A stretch of 64,000 nt of DNA from Photorhabdus noenieputensis (GCF_018448935.1 NZ_RCWC01000023.1:17378-81377), one strand, 5' to 3'. Counted from the first letter of the stretch, positions 18,065 to 27,132 are shown. The notes: a model not told the origin generated them from the letters alone. Made by a program: numbers and translations.

Positions 18065-18444
18065 ATATTTAATTAAGAAAGGTTTTATTATCATGAGATA
18101 AATTGCAATAAAAAATAGCAATAAATGCAGAAGTCTTTTGCTGATATAACAAAGATATAATCTGAATTAATTTAAATAACTTATCTAAAATTATATAAAT
18201 TTGTAGATATTTATGTGCTCATTTAACGACATAGTTAGTTTCTTATTTTTTTCTCAAACTAGCTTAGGTTTTATTATTCGTCTTTACCCGCATTTTTGAA
18301 TACTATATCTCCTATAAGTGATATAGATTGAGCTAAATAACGTAGGTAAGGTAGTAGCATCATCTACAAACACGATCGTGTAAAGAAAGACGCCTCTTCG
18401 CCGGAAAAGAAAATCTCCGGCGAGTATATTTTTCATCATTTGGT
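18065..18444. other. AT-rich spacer upstream of dkgB, no gene
   Basis: About 380 bp of AT-rich DNA with no coding frame. It ends in the hairpin after the DapA-like gene. Confidence 0.5.
18398..18423 (-). terminator. Hairpin after the DapA-like operon
   Basis: Perfect 8-bp stem TCGCCGGA / TCCGGCGA with a 10-base loop, 22 bp past the stop. Only weakly T-rich afterwards (TCTTTCTTT). Confidence 0.6.
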
Positions 18445-19338
18445 TTAAATAAGGTTTTTTAAATCTTCGAGTATGGCACCTAATTGATCACGGGGCTGAC
18501 CTGATAATGACTTGAGTGGAAAGGGAAGACAAGGGGCGGTTACTTTGCCCAGTAACTCAGCGGCTGCTGCGGTGACCCTGAGGCTACCATAGGTTTTGAA
18601 GAGCCTCCAGACAGGTTCAAGGGCGGCCGACAACATCTGTACCGTTTTTGTATCATTATTCTTTGCTGCGCGAGTGATAGCTAGTGCAGTTCGCGGAAAA
18701 AGTCCACCTATGACGGAGAACCAGACATCACATCCAGCACAGAGGCCCGTCGCTGCTTGCCAGTCCCCGCTGATTCCGAGCGAAACGTGGTCGGGAAGGC
18801 GGGAACGAAGCGCATTCACCTGTTGTGTAGCCAGAGACAGTTCCTGCGGCAAGCGAGCAAGTTTGAGCGAGCTGACAGACGGTAAACTGGCAATGTTAAT
18901 CAGTAGCTCATCGCTAAATTCAAAACCTGTCGTTGCAGGATTATCATAGACGCAAAGCGGTACGGATAGATGACGGCTGACTTCTTCATAGAGCGAATAC
19001 ACTTCATCCGGTGTGGGACGCTGGTAAGAAACGGGAGCCAGCATTACTGCGCTAACACCCGCGTGTTGGGCATTTTCAGCAAGGCTGAGTATATCCGTTA
19101 CACGCAGCGCTCCAATGCTGACCATCACCGGTATACTGTTCGCATGTTCAACAGCCAGTCGGGCGACACGCGCGCGCTCCGACAATGTAAGATAGGCGTA
19201 GCTACCCGTCGATCCCAGTGCGCCGATAGAATCCACTCCAGCTTCAACAAGATTTTCAATAAGCGAGATAAATGTCTTCTCATCCACCTTGTTGTCATAC
19301 ACCGGTGTTAAAGGAAAAGCACTCAGTCCGGTAAACAT
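18445..19338 (-). CDS. DapA/NanA-family aldolase
   Basis: Class I aldolase of the dihydrodipicolinate synthase / N-acetylneuraminate lyase family, 297 residues. The Schiff-base lysine is Lys159 in SSLKLARLP and the catalytic Tyr is Tyr131 in CVYDNPATTG. The pyruvate carboxylate-binding motif, normally G(T/S)TGE, reads GSTGS (42-46), so the Glu is replaced. Function beyond a pyruvate-dependent aldolase or lyase cannot be told; it is not the housekeeping dapA by context. It forms a probable operon with the two hydrolases upstream (16-bp gap after the first, start behind CAGGAGAAAAG). Its base composition is clearly richer in G+C than the neighbours, which suggests transfer. Confidence 0.8.
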   Translation of the reverse strand: MFTGLSAFPLTPVYDNKVDEKTFISLIENLVEAGVDSIGALGSTGSYAYLTLSERARVARLAVEHANSIPVMVSIGALRVTDILSLAENAQHAGVSAVMLAPVSYQRPTPDEVYSLYEEVSRHLSVPLCVYDNPATTGFEFSDELLINIASLPSVSSLKLARLPQELSLATQQVNALRSRLPDHVSLGISGDWQAATGLCAGCDVWFSVIGGLFPRTALAITRAAKNNDTKTVQMLSAALEPVWRLFKTYGSLRVTAAAAELLGKVTAPCLPFPLKSLSGQPRDQLGAILEDLKNLI

Positions 19339-19354
19339 TCTTTTCTCCTGTTTT

Positions 19355-20293
19355 TCAATAAAAGAAAGCAGAAAGATCCTTTGAAAATCTTAATGGATCT
19401 TTAAACGCTAAGAAGTGATCTCCATGTTCTTCCCGACCATAGATTATAATTTCCCCTTTTGGTACAGTAGACGAAATCCATTGCTGGCTTTCTATCCAAT
19501 CGCTGTTTTCACCTGAAAAAATTAAAGTAGGAACGGTTATTTTATGGGAAATAACATCTCGCCAATCATTTAAAATATGTTCAAATAGTACTGATTTCAA
19601 ATCATCTATACTTTGTGGAACAAATTCATTGGCAAAGGCTTGTGAATTGAAAAATGCGGGTGCTCCTTCTGTTGTATAATATTTAAGTATATCAGAATTA
19701 AAGAACATTTTATTCCCGGGAGTTTTTCCACTGTAGACGTCTATCAAAGCTTCTGGCGAACTTGTAAAAGCTCCTGCTTTAATTCTTTCTTCCTCTGACC
19801 AATCCGTGTGGCAATAAATAGAAGGAGGTTCATCAATCAATGCTATTTTTTTTATTACTTCTAGTCCGAAAAGATCAATGTAGCTCCATAGTACCGAACA
19901 TCCCATAGACCACCCACAGAAATATGCTTTCTTTATATTGACAGCAACAATAAACTCATGAAGATCGGCAGAAAAACGAGAAATTCTATTTCCATAATTT
20001 ACTTTTTGAGATAAACCATGATTACGCTGATCCAATACATAAACTTCATATTTCTTGCTGAGAAGATATATTATATTTATATATTCTGCACCATGTGAGG
20101 ACCAACCGGGGATGAATATTAACGTTTCTCCTTTACCGGCCTTCCAAAAAGAAAGAGATACCCCATCACTTGTTTTAAAAAAACCAATTTCAAGATCTCT
20201 CAAATCGGATAATTTCTCTGGAAGTCCTTTGATTGTGTGGGGAAAATTGAAATCCCGACCAAAGAACTCTAGCGCTTTATTGTATGTTAACAT
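19355..20293 (-). CDS. Alpha/beta hydrolase
   Basis: Alpha/beta-hydrolase fold protein of 312 residues. The oxyanion region is FIPGWSSHG, the nucleophile elbow is CGWSMGCSV (Ser129), the acid is probably in FSGENSDW and the catalytic His in EEHGDHFLAF. The frame is open 19 codons further up, but the start MLTYNKALEFFG is preferred because GGAAG lies 7 bases before it, while the upstream ATG has no ribosome binding site. The substrate is unknown. It sits between a second hydrolase and a DapA-like aldolase on the same strand, so these may act in one small catabolic or biosynthetic pathway. Confidence 0.75.
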   Translation of the reverse strand: MLTYNKALEFFGRDFNFPHTIKGLPEKLSDLRDLEIGFFKTSDGVSLSFWKAGKGETLIFIPGWSSHGAEYINIIYLLSKKYEVYVLDQRNHGLSQKVNYGNRISRFSADLHEFIVAVNIKKAYFCGWSMGCSVLWSYIDLFGLEVIKKIALIDEPPSIYCHTDWSEEERIKAGAFTSSPEALIDVYSGKTPGNKMFFNSDILKYYTTEGAPAFFNSQAFANEFVPQSIDDLKSVLFEHILNDWRDVISHKITVPTLIFSGENSDWIESQQWISSTVPKGEIIIYGREEHGDHFLAFKDPLRFSKDLSAFFY

Positions 20294-20357
20294 ATTCTGA
20301 CTTCCGTTTAACTTAACTGTTTGATATGTTGAAATAATATCATCGCGCATAGATAGG

Positions 20358-21053
20358 TTAATTCATATTTAACCACTCGATGAGCGCTTTGTTCACTTCT
20401 TCTGGCTGCTCAAGTGTTGTGGCATGTCCACACGAATATAATTTAATTAATTTTGCGTTTGGTATCTTTTCAGCCATTTCTTCTGAATGTTCAGGTGGAG
20501 TTATAGTGTCACTATCACCGACAAGAACCAATGTAGGTACACTGATATGGGTTAAAATATTTCGATTATCTGTACGATTACCCAAGGCTTTGGATTGACG
20601 AACATAAGCGTCAAAGCCAGTTTCTTTCCCCATACGAATAATAGTATTTATAAGATTTTTATCGTGCTGACGAGATTTGTGCACTCCTGCGGTGGCCATA
20701 TCTTTCAAGATTTCTTCGAAATTTTCCAGTGTGGTTTTATTTAGTAAATTCTCTCTCATCTCTTTTTGTTCTTCTGTCTCTGGACGTGCAGAGCTATTCA
20801 GTAAAGCTAATCGGCTTACGCGTTCCGGAGCTAACTTCATTATTTCCAGACAAATGAAACCTCCCATAGACATGCCAGCAAGAGAAAAATAGGGAGGTGC
20901 CTTCTGGATGATATCTTTCGCTATTTCTGTAAGACTACTGCCTTCCAGTATTGATGGTATTGTGACAGAACCATGCTTCCAAAGATTAGGGATTTGGTAG
21001 GTAAATAACTCAGATGTGCATAAATGACCGGGGATGATGATTATTGGTTCCAT
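20358..21053 (-). CDS. Alpha/beta hydrolase
   Basis: Alpha/beta-hydrolase of 231 residues. The oxyanion loop is IIPGHLCTSE, the nucleophile elbow LAGMSMGGF (Ser62), the acid in LVGDSDTITPPEHS and the His in YSCGHATTLEQPEEV, so the triad is complete. The order and spacing fit the small esterase / peroxidase-like group. First gene of the three-gene unit, with an AAGGAAATCTGAT ribosome binding site. The following hydrolase starts 64 bp after the stop. Not recognised as a specific enzyme. Confidence 0.8.
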   Translation of the reverse strand: MEPIIIIPGHLCTSELFTYQIPNLWKHGSVTIPSILEGSSLTEIAKDIIQKAPPYFSLAGMSMGGFICLEIMKLAPERVSRLALLNSSARPETEEQKEMRENLLNKTTLENFEEILKDMATAGVHKSRQHDKNLINTIIRMGKETGFDAYVRQSKALGNRTDNRNILTHISVPTLVLVGDSDTITPPEHSEEMAEKIPNAKLIKLYSCGHATTLEQPEEVNKALIEWLNMN

Positions 21054-21464
21054 ATCAGATTTCCTTGCATTAATATTACTGTTTTTTTATACAGTACGGC
21101 ATATAAAAAGTCAACTTTTTAGTATTTATTAGAAAACAGTAGCATGCCTACGGTGTGAGCTAAGACGCTGTAAGAAGAGTGCGCTATATTGAGATTGAAT
21201 GATTTTATAAAAAATATTTATTTGTTTGGGGATGATTTTAATTGTCCCTGTTTTATTTGTGAATGTTAATTTTTTATATGAGAAAAATTAAAAGATATTA
21301 GATTGCCTTAACGATAGTTATAAGCATAGGTATATAGGTATAAAGAAAGGGGGGCGTATCTGTTAGTTCGCTTCGCTTACTGCTTAACAAGGTTGCCCCT
21401 GAGCAGCCCTATCCCCCCTTTTTTATCGGCAAATTCAGTAAATAAAATCGATAGAAAAGGCGAT
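21054..21464. other. Intergenic region with a large hairpin
   Basis: About 410 bp, AT-rich except for 21346-21426. No coding frame. The GC-rich part is listed as a separate hairpin. Confidence 0.5.
21346..21426 (-). terminator. Long hairpin after the PhnA-domain gene
   Basis: AAAGGGGGG at the left and CCCCCCTTTTTT at the right can pair, enclosing about 60 bases that themselves contain short complementary stretches. On the minus strand it follows the PhnA-domain gene and ends in CTTTCTTTAT. It could be a terminator or a small structured RNA. Confidence 0.45.
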
Positions 21465-21686
21465 TTATCCTACTTTTTTCAGAAAACAGGTTTTCAATAC
21501 CAACCCTCTGATTTTATCTGCGTTACATTCGATTTCATCTTCACGATGGGTAAGACGGATATTTTTAATCAAAGTACCGCGTTTTAACGTTGCTGATGTG
21601 CCTTTTACTTTTAAATCTTTGATGACCTGTACAGAATCGCCATCATTAAGTAGGGTGCCATTGCTGTCTTTTACTTCGGTATCCAT
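21465..21686 (-). CDS. PhnA-domain (YjdM-like) protein lacking the zinc ribbon
   Basis: 73-residue protein matching the C-terminal domain of YjdM/PhnA (E. coli 111 aa): VKDSNGTLLNDGDSVQVIKD, then LKVKGTSATLKRGTLIKNIR and FLKKVG at the end. The N-terminal CxxC zinc ribbon of the E. coli protein is absent and no such frame lies upstream. Short forms with only this domain exist in many bacteria, so it is probably complete. The ATG follows GAGGAAATAAT. The function is unclear; despite the historic name the family is not shown to act on phosphonates. Confidence 0.8.
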   Translation of the reverse strand: MDTEVKDSNGTLLNDGDSVQVIKDLKVKGTSATLKRGTLIKNIRLTHREDEIECNADKIRGLVLKTCFLKKVG

Positions 21687-21838
21687 TTTATTATTTCCTC
21701 AAGTTATTTCTGAAAATAAGTGTGGATTATAGACAATTTGTGCTGATTTTTAAAGGATATGGTGAAATTTGTCCGTGTCGAGGGCATCTTGTGATGTTTT
21801 GCCATGTCGGAGTCTTGGGGGGTGAGAGATGTAAACAA

Positions 21839-21859
21839 GCCCCTATTGCTAGCAGGGGC
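21839..21859 (-). terminator. dps terminator
   Basis: Stem GCCCCT / AGGGGC with a 9-base loop, about 40 bp past the dps stop, followed on the minus strand by TTGTTTAC. Confidence 0.65.
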
Positions 21860-21899
21860 CTGTAAGTTTCAGAGCTCTTAATTGGCGGCTCTTTATATT

Positions 21900-22406
21900 T
21901 TACTGCTCAACGCTTGCTTCAATAAACCATAAGAATTTGTCGAGATCACGGGAGGCGGCGGTTAACATATCTGCGGTGTTTTCATCCTCAACTTCATCCA
22001 TCGCTTTACGAATATCATTAGCGACAACAGCATAACGGTCGGCCAATGCTTTTAGATGATCCTGCACGTCATGGATATTTGTTGGGTAGCTTTTCAGTAC
22101 TGTGTGTCTATTAACTTCTTGTACAGTACCGAAAGCTATTCCACCAAGTTGTACGACTCTTTCGGCAAAAGTATCTGTATGTTCAGTAATCGTGGCACGA
22201 AAGGTATCCAGCATTTCATGGATGGAAATGAAATTTCTGCCGCGCATGTTCCAATGTGCTTGTTTGGTAAGCAGAGAAAGATCAATAAATTGGATCACCA
22301 TGTGGTTCAGAATTTCAATTGTTTCCTGCTTAATGTCGTCATCGACATCATTACGAGTATAAAGTAGTGTGGATGCCTCTGTTTTGATTAATTTGGCAGT
22401 CTCCAT
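21900..22406 (-). CDS. dps: DNA-binding ferritin-like protein Dps
   Basis: Starvation-induced miniferritin of 168 residues (E. coli 167) that coats DNA and oxidises iron with hydrogen peroxide in a 12-mer. The inter-subunit ferroxidase residues are visible in KQAHWNMRG (His), SIHEMLD (His, Asp) and HTDTFAE (Asp, Glu). The N-terminal tail has the lysines used in DNA binding ([11 protein letters not shown]). The ATG follows AAGGGAAAATT. In E. coli dps lies next to rhtA, and the same pair is seen here, transcribed in the same direction. Regulation (OxyR/IHF in E. coli) cannot be confirmed from this sequence. Confidence 0.96.
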   Translation of the reverse strand: METAKLIKTEASTLLYTRNDVDDDIKQETIEILNHMVIQFIDLSLLTKQAHWNMRGRNFISIHEMLDTFRATITEHTDTFAERVVQLGGIAFGTVQEVNRHTVLKSYPTNIHDVQDHLKALADRYAVVANDIRKAMDEVEDENTADMLTAASRDLDKFLWFIEASVEQ

Positions 22407-22629
22407 AATAATTTTCCCTTGGTGTTAATAATGAGTTTATCATTGAAGAGATGAATGTAACTCGATATTAGTCTTAAATCATATAGTTTATTCCTATTAA
22501 ATCAATAGTTAATTTTTATAGGAAAATATTTACGATGAAATTCTTAGAGTAATATTGAAAAATATAATAATTTATTAGGTGAATTTGTATAGGTGATTTA
22601 ATCATGAATGAGTTTTTTTATTTATAAAA

Positions 22630-22658
22630 AACCGGAGAATAACGCTATTACTCCGGTT
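22630..22658 (-). terminator. rhtA terminator
   Basis: Stem AACCGGAG / CTCCGGTT with a 13-base loop, followed on the minus strand by a run of six T. A textbook intrinsic terminator 28 bp past the rhtA stop. Confidence 0.9.
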
Positions 22659-22686
22659 TCCATTTTATCTTGATTAAATAAAATGA

Positions 22687-23580
22687 TTAATCGACTTCGG
22701 TGATTTTGGGTTTTCCTTTTATCGTTGACGTAGAACCAATGGAGGCAAAAATAATGCAGAGCAGTGCCAGCCATTGAGTTATAGTCAAATGTTCATTCAG
22801 AAACACAATACCAGATAACGCACCTAGCGCAGGTTCAAGGCTCATCAGAGTACCAAATGTCTGTGCAGGTAAACGAGTCAGAGCAATCATTTCCAGTGTA
22901 TACGGGAATGCAGTAGACAGAATCGCAATTGCCAGTGCCAGAGGGAGAATGGACATATCAAATAATAGTTCTGGCCCTGTTTGTATCAAACCGACAGGGA
23001 AAAATATCATAGCAGCGATAAATGAACCAATAGATACAGTTGCTGCACCATGACCTGCACCAGCGCGTTGGCCGAAAATAATATACAGTGCCCAGCAAAC
23101 ACCCGCGCTGAGTGCGTAAATAATCCCTATGGGATCTAAACTATCAATATTATTACTGCCAATGGGCAGCAGGAAAGCTAAGCCAGCGATAACCAATGCC
23201 ACCCAAAGAAAATCTATTGGTCGGCGTGATGAGAACATTGCTACAGCCAATGGGCCGGTAAATTCAAGAGCCACGGCAATGCCTAAAGGAATAGTTGCCA
23301 GTGCCATATAGAATGTGTAATTCATTGCGCCAAGAGCAATACCATATGTAAGCAGTGGCATGATTGATTTTCGGCTAAAACGCAGACGCCAGGGTTTAAA
23401 AATAATAAACAGAATGATAGTACCAAGACCTAGGCGCAGTGCGGTAACACCCGGTGCACCGATGACCGGAAATAGTGTCTTGGCAAGAGAAGCACCGCTC
23501 TGAATTGATGTCATGGCAAGCAATAACAGTATTACAGGTATTAATGGAAAGGCACTCTTTTGGAGCTTGGAAGAAGACAT
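22687..23580 (-). CDS. rhtA: Threonine/homoserine exporter RhtA
   Basis: Inner-membrane drug/metabolite transporter (EamA family) of 297 residues with about ten hydrophobic segments in two EamA repeats. It exports threonine, homoserine and other amino acids. Strong similarity to E. coli RhtA (295 aa) includes SIQSGASLAKTLFP, GAPGVTALRLGLGT, ALEFTGPLAVAMFSSRRP and EMIALTRLPAQTFGTLMSLEPALGA (listed here as separate shared stretches). The adjacent dps gene supports the assignment. The start ATG has a weak leader (GAGGTTTTGCCCGG) about 10 bases away. Confidence 0.93.
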   Translation of the reverse strand: MSSSKLQKSAFPLIPVILLLLAMTSIQSGASLAKTLFPVIGAPGVTALRLGLGTIILFIIFKPWRLRFSRKSIMPLLTYGIALGAMNYTFYMALATIPLGIAVALEFTGPLAVAMFSSRRPIDFLWVALVIAGLAFLLPIGSNNIDSLDPIGIIYALSAGVCWALYIIFGQRAGAGHGAATVSIGSFIAAMIFFPVGLIQTGPELLFDMSILPLALAIAILSTAFPYTLEMIALTRLPAQTFGTLMSLEPALGALSGIVFLNEHLTITQWLALLCIIFASIGSTSTIKGKPKITEVD

Positions 23581-24006
23581 CCGGGCAAAACCTCAATTAA
23601 AATCAAGTGATCTGACCGATAATCTTCGCAGTGAAACGTAGATAACTCAATAGGTTTAGAGAATATAATTTTAGCGAAATATTTTTAATTTATTAGATTA
23701 TATTATATGGTTATAGTGAAATTAAATTTTATTGTTGAAATATAATTCTGATATAAATCTTCATTGTATTTTAATATGTTGGTAATTTAGGGATCACAAG
23801 TAACAAAGGTATTTATTGCAATCTGATTGATATTTAATTTCATATCATAATAATTAAGTATAAGTTATGATTAATGCTAATATATTGAATATGAAAAAAC
23901 CATTCTTACTTTGCTTGGTATCAGTTTTATAAGTGAGTTGTATGATGGTGATATTAACGTATAATCTTGATTTTCATGTGAAGATAAAGTGACAGGAGCT
24001 GAGATA
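23581..24006. other. AT-rich divergent promoter region, no gene
   Basis: About 425 bp between the divergent rhtA and LOG genes. It is AT-rich and must hold both promoters. No repeats or open frames stand out. Confidence 0.4.
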
Positions 24007-24570
24007 ATGAAAAGTATTGCTGTTTATTGTGGTTCAAGTTTGGGTATATCTGAAATCTATAAGGAAAATGTCATTATCTTCGCAAAGGAATTGGTTAAAC
24101 GTAATCTTACGCTCATTTATGGTGGTGCCAGTGTAGGTATTATGGGAACTGTTGCTAATACGGTTTTATCAGAAGGCGGGAAAGTAATTGGTGTTATTCC
24201 AACATTATTGGAAGCCCGGGAAATATCACATAAAAATCTGACTGAATTATACGTTGTCGAAACTATGCATCAGCGTAAAAACAAAATGATTGAGTTGGCT
24301 GATGGTTTTGTTGCTTTACCTGGTGGTTTTGGTACGTTAGAAGAGTTTAGCGAGGTATTTACCTGGAGTCAGATTGGGTTACATACGAAACCTTGCGGTA
24401 TTCTTAATATTAATAACTTTTATGATCCACTCATTGCTATGATTAATAAAATGGCTGATGAACAATTCTTGCATGAAAAGTATCGTCATATGGCAATAAT
24501 TGAGCAAGATCCTGCCATCTTACTCGATCGTTTTGATGCTTATCGAGCACCATCTGTAAAAACATATTAA
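24007..24570 (+). CDS. LOG family cytokinin-riboside phosphoribohydrolase-like protein
   Basis: Rossmann-fold protein of 187 residues of the TIGR00730/LOG family. It has the signature PGGFGTLEE at residues 105-113 and the nucleotide-binding YGGASVGIMG at 38-47. LOG enzymes hydrolyse nucleoside 5'-monophosphates to base and ribose phosphate, and in bacteria may act in nucleotide salvage. The start MKSIAVYCG follows AGGAG at 8 bases. An in-frame GTG six codons upstream is rejected. Stand-alone gene. Confidence 0.88.
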   Translation: MKSIAVYCGSSLGISEIYKENVIIFAKELVKRNLTLIYGGASVGIMGTVANTVLSEGGKVIGVIPTLLEAREISHKNLTELYVVETMHQRKNKMIELADGFVALPGGFGTLEEFSEVFTWSQIGLHTKPCGILNINNFYDPLIAMINKMADEQFLHEKYRHMAIIEQDPAILLDRFDAYRAPSVKTY

Positions 24571-24897
24571 CATCAATTTCATAGTGAAAAAGCAATATCA
24601 TTGTAATGTGTAAATAAGGAACCAAAAAATAAAACTTGAGCTGATAAGAGAATTAAATATAGTGGCTAGAAATCACTATTTGAATCAGGTTGAGTTAATT
24701 ATATTAGCCAAAATGGAGATACGATCCACTTTAATGAAAGAGAGGATGATATAGAAATGAGAGAAATAATCAGCATTCACCTTTTATTAAGGTAGATACA
24801 GATATTGCTTCTAGAAATAAATAAACCATTCCTGTTGCATAAATATTTATTTAAATATTTTATCACAGGAATGGTTGTTAATATTAATGGTTAAATA
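24571..24897. other. AT-rich convergent spacer, no gene
   Basis: About 330 bp between the LOG gene and the aegerolysin gene, which converge. It contains the aegerolysin terminator. Nothing else is seen. Confidence 0.5.
24824..24876 (-). terminator. Aegerolysin gene terminator
   Basis: Perfect 12-bp stem AACCATTCCTGT / ACAGGAATGGTT with an AT-rich loop of about 29 bases, 22 bp past the stop, followed on the minus strand by TTATTTATTT. Confidence 0.75.
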
Positions 24898-25308
24898 TTA
24901 GCTTACAATCATATATTCTACTATTGGATTGTTACCGCCATCCGCTGTATAGGATAAGTGTAAATCATCACCTAAATAATCGGTTGAGATTGAGTAGCTG
25001 CTGCTGCCAATCAAAGGATTGTTCCATGTAATATAGATACTATAGATTTCGCCTTTGCTATCTACAAATACATAGGTACAACGTCCTGCAACACCACCTA
25101 ACAGGCTGTTTGAATCACTTCTCCAAATCGCTTTTCCAGGTGTGTTATCATGGCTTCTATTAATTACTTGAGGAGGAAGAGTGGTCCACTCACCTTGATC
25201 CAAACGGATAGAATCCTGAATAAGTTTAAGTTTATATGGTGATTTGTTAGTTACTTTTGCAATAACGCTGATTGGTGCTTTTAAGGAAATTGCTTCGATC
25301 TCTGACAT
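24898..25308 (-). CDS. Aegerolysin-like protein related to Cry34 (Gpp34)
   Basis: 136-residue beta-sandwich candidate of the aegerolysin family. It aligns along its length with the Bacillus thuringiensis 14-kDa Cry34Ab (Gpp34Ab) protein as I recall it: NKSPYKLKLIQDSIRLDQGE against NKTGHTLQLEDKTKLDGGR, SDSNSLLGGVAGRCTYVF against ESNGFMTGTEGTIYYS, and WNNPLIGSSSY against FDNPFAGSNKY. Cry34 acts with Cry35 on insect gut cells, and fungal aegerolysins bind sphingolipids and recruit MACPF partners. No signal peptide is present. The ATG follows AAGAGGTAATATC. It is a single gene with its own terminator, next to a long AT-rich desert. A partner of the Cry35 type is not in this window. A MACPF gene lies 11.4 kb away. 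Confidence 0.8.
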   Translation of the reverse strand: MSEIEAISLKAPISVIAKVTNKSPYKLKLIQDSIRLDQGEWTTLPPQVINRSHDNTPGKAIWRSDSNSLLGGVAGRCTYVFVDSKGEIYSIYITWNNPLIGSSSYSISTDYLGDDLHLSYTADGGNNPIVEYMIVS

Positions 25309-26469
25309 GATATTACCTCTTGTAATTGATTTTAAAAGTATAATTATTAAATTCCAAGATTTTAATTCAACCGGTTATGGTTATATAAAATAACTTGGGA
25401 TGGAACCAACCTTCTTAGCTATATTTGATAGCTTATTTTTACTTCTTATTAGAATTCCATTTCTTTATATTTCCTGAATTTCAATCTTTTTATATCTCAG
25501 TCTTTTTACTTATTGCTACCACCATTTTATTATTGTTCTTAATAATTTTTATCCTTTTAAAAGATCGAAATTAAAAACAAACTATTTATTAAATGGTGTA
25601 GATTAAAATCTTTATTTTGCCTCGATGTTTTTTAAGATACCTTTTCTCTCAGATAAAAGTCAATTTTTTTACTCTTTGTATTTTATTATAAAATAACAAC
25701 CGGTTAATTATATTTTTGTACTTAAAAACGTAGATGTAGATGATAAAATATGTCTATGTTTTTAATAACTAATATATAAAACAACTATAATGGCAAATAA
25801 AAATAGGTTGCTAAGTCTATGATGAATTAATAATAATTTTATTGTTTTTTTGAACATTAATGCATCATTATATTGATGAAATGTTAATGCATTGTAATAT
25901 TGAATGAGTATAAATGAGTAACAGATTGTATTTATTTTGAGTAGCGATAAACGCACTAATTTTATAAGTCTTTCTTATTGCTAATAAGTTTGCTGATTTA
26001 TTGATTAACAGATATTTGGATAGTGAGTAATATTATATTAACTATAGGGACTATTACACCCTTGATGAAAATATTATAAAAAAATGAAATTGTTATAAAT
26101 GTAATGTCATTGGTCATTAATATATTTATTTGCGGTGTGGCATTATTGATTTTTCTTGTTTTCTTCTTCGTGTCTGATTTGAGAGCACATTCTGAATCAA
26201 ATTAAATCATATCACGATATCGTTTTGTCATTCAGAGTACCAACAGGAAGCTTGTTGCAGTTTTATTAAAAGTAAAAAATCAAAGCAGTTTATTTTTAAT
26301 GACGTATTATTCTATTGATAAGTTGCCGGTGTAACATGCGCTTTAGAGTGACGCTTAAATCAGTAAGAAACGGGTCGCAAGTGGTGTTAGCAGGGAATTT
26401 CCTAATTTTTTTGCCGACTGAAAATTTTCGTTTTAAATTATAGACGACTGGTCTAATTCAGTATAAGTT
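25309..26469. other. 1.1-kb AT-rich gene desert
   Basis: Region between the divergent aegerolysin and NemR-like genes. Very AT-rich, with only short random-looking frames (one 64-codon frame is rejected). Near the right end it contains the operator-like palindrome listed separately. It presumably holds long regulatory DNA or decayed sequence; a silencer such as H-NS would be expected to bind such DNA, which is inference only. Confidence 0.45.
26441..26455. promoter_or_regulatory. Operator-like palindrome upstream of nemR-like gene
   Basis: TAGAC-GACTG-GTCTA, an inverted repeat 14 bp before the start of the TetR-family gene. The identical 15 bases recur at 27133-27147 upstream of the curA-like gene. 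The layout (TAGAC half-sites) resembles known NemR-type operators. Inferred to be the binding site of the adjacent regulator. Confidence 0.8.
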
Positions 26470-27075
26470 ATGTTTATGCAAATGAATAGAAATCCCCAAG
26501 ATATCCGTCAGCACATCCTGGACATTGCCCAGCAAATTATTGGATGTAAAGGCTTTTCAGCCGTCGGACTTAATGAAATTTTAAAAGCGGCAGAAGTGCC
26601 GAAAGGCTCGTTTTACCATTATTTCGCGTCGAAAGATGCATTTGGTGCCGCTATGCTTGAAGATTACTTTACGCACCATCTCGAAAGGATGGATAACGTC
26701 ATGGCGCGTAAGGAATGGACAGCGAAAGAGAATTTAATGCAGTACTGGCAAGGTTGGTTGGAGCCGTTAGAAGACGGTACTGTTTGTGGGCAAAAGTGTT
26801 TGGCAGTTAAGCTCGGTGCTGAGGTGAGTGATCTATCTATAGCGATGCGCTTGGTGTTGGAGAATGGGACCAAGAGTATTGTTATGCGACTTGCCTCTGT
26901 CGTGGAAAGCATTGTCCATGAGGGGGGATTGGACTGTTCTGTTGAGGAGGCTTTTCCGCTGGCTGAAGCGTTATATCAGACTTGGTTAGGGGCTAGCCTG
27001 ATGGCAAAGATCACCCAGAGTAGCGCACCGTTACAAAGTGCTATGGCTACCACGAAGCGATTATTGAATGCATAG
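26470..27075 (+). CDS. NemR-like TetR-family redox-sensing repressor
   Basis: TetR-family regulator of 201 residues. The N-terminal helix-turn-helix (about 18-60) contains EVPKGSFYHYFASKDAFG. The effector domain follows E. coli NemR: CLAVKLGAEVSDLS with Cys110 at the place of NemR Cys106, and GASLMAKITQS with Lys180 at the place of NemR Lys175. In NemR these two residues form the reactive bond used to sense chlorine species and electrophiles. An identical palindrome lies just before this gene and before the next one, so it probably represses itself and the curA/yqhD-like pair. The first ATG is used; in-frame ATGs two and four codons later are equally possible. Confidence 0.85.
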   Translation: MFMQMNRNPQDIRQHILDIAQQIIGCKGFSAVGLNEILKAAEVPKGSFYHYFASKDAFGAAMLEDYFTHHLERMDNVMARKEWTAKENLMQYWQGWLEPLEDGTVCGQKCLAVKLGAEVSDLSIAMRLVLENGTKSIVMRLASVVESIVHEGGLDCSVEEAFPLAEALYQTWLGASLMAKITQSSAPLQSAMATTKRLLNA

Positions 27076-27132
27076 CGAATAAAAACACTGTTGGAAGTCA
27101 CTATTCATCAGTGTTTTTTTATACCTAATGAT

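Noticed and set aside
25762..25956. 64-codon minus-strand frame in the AT-rich desert
   Set aside because: Composition is that of translated AT-rich DNA, with no ribosome binding site and no motif.
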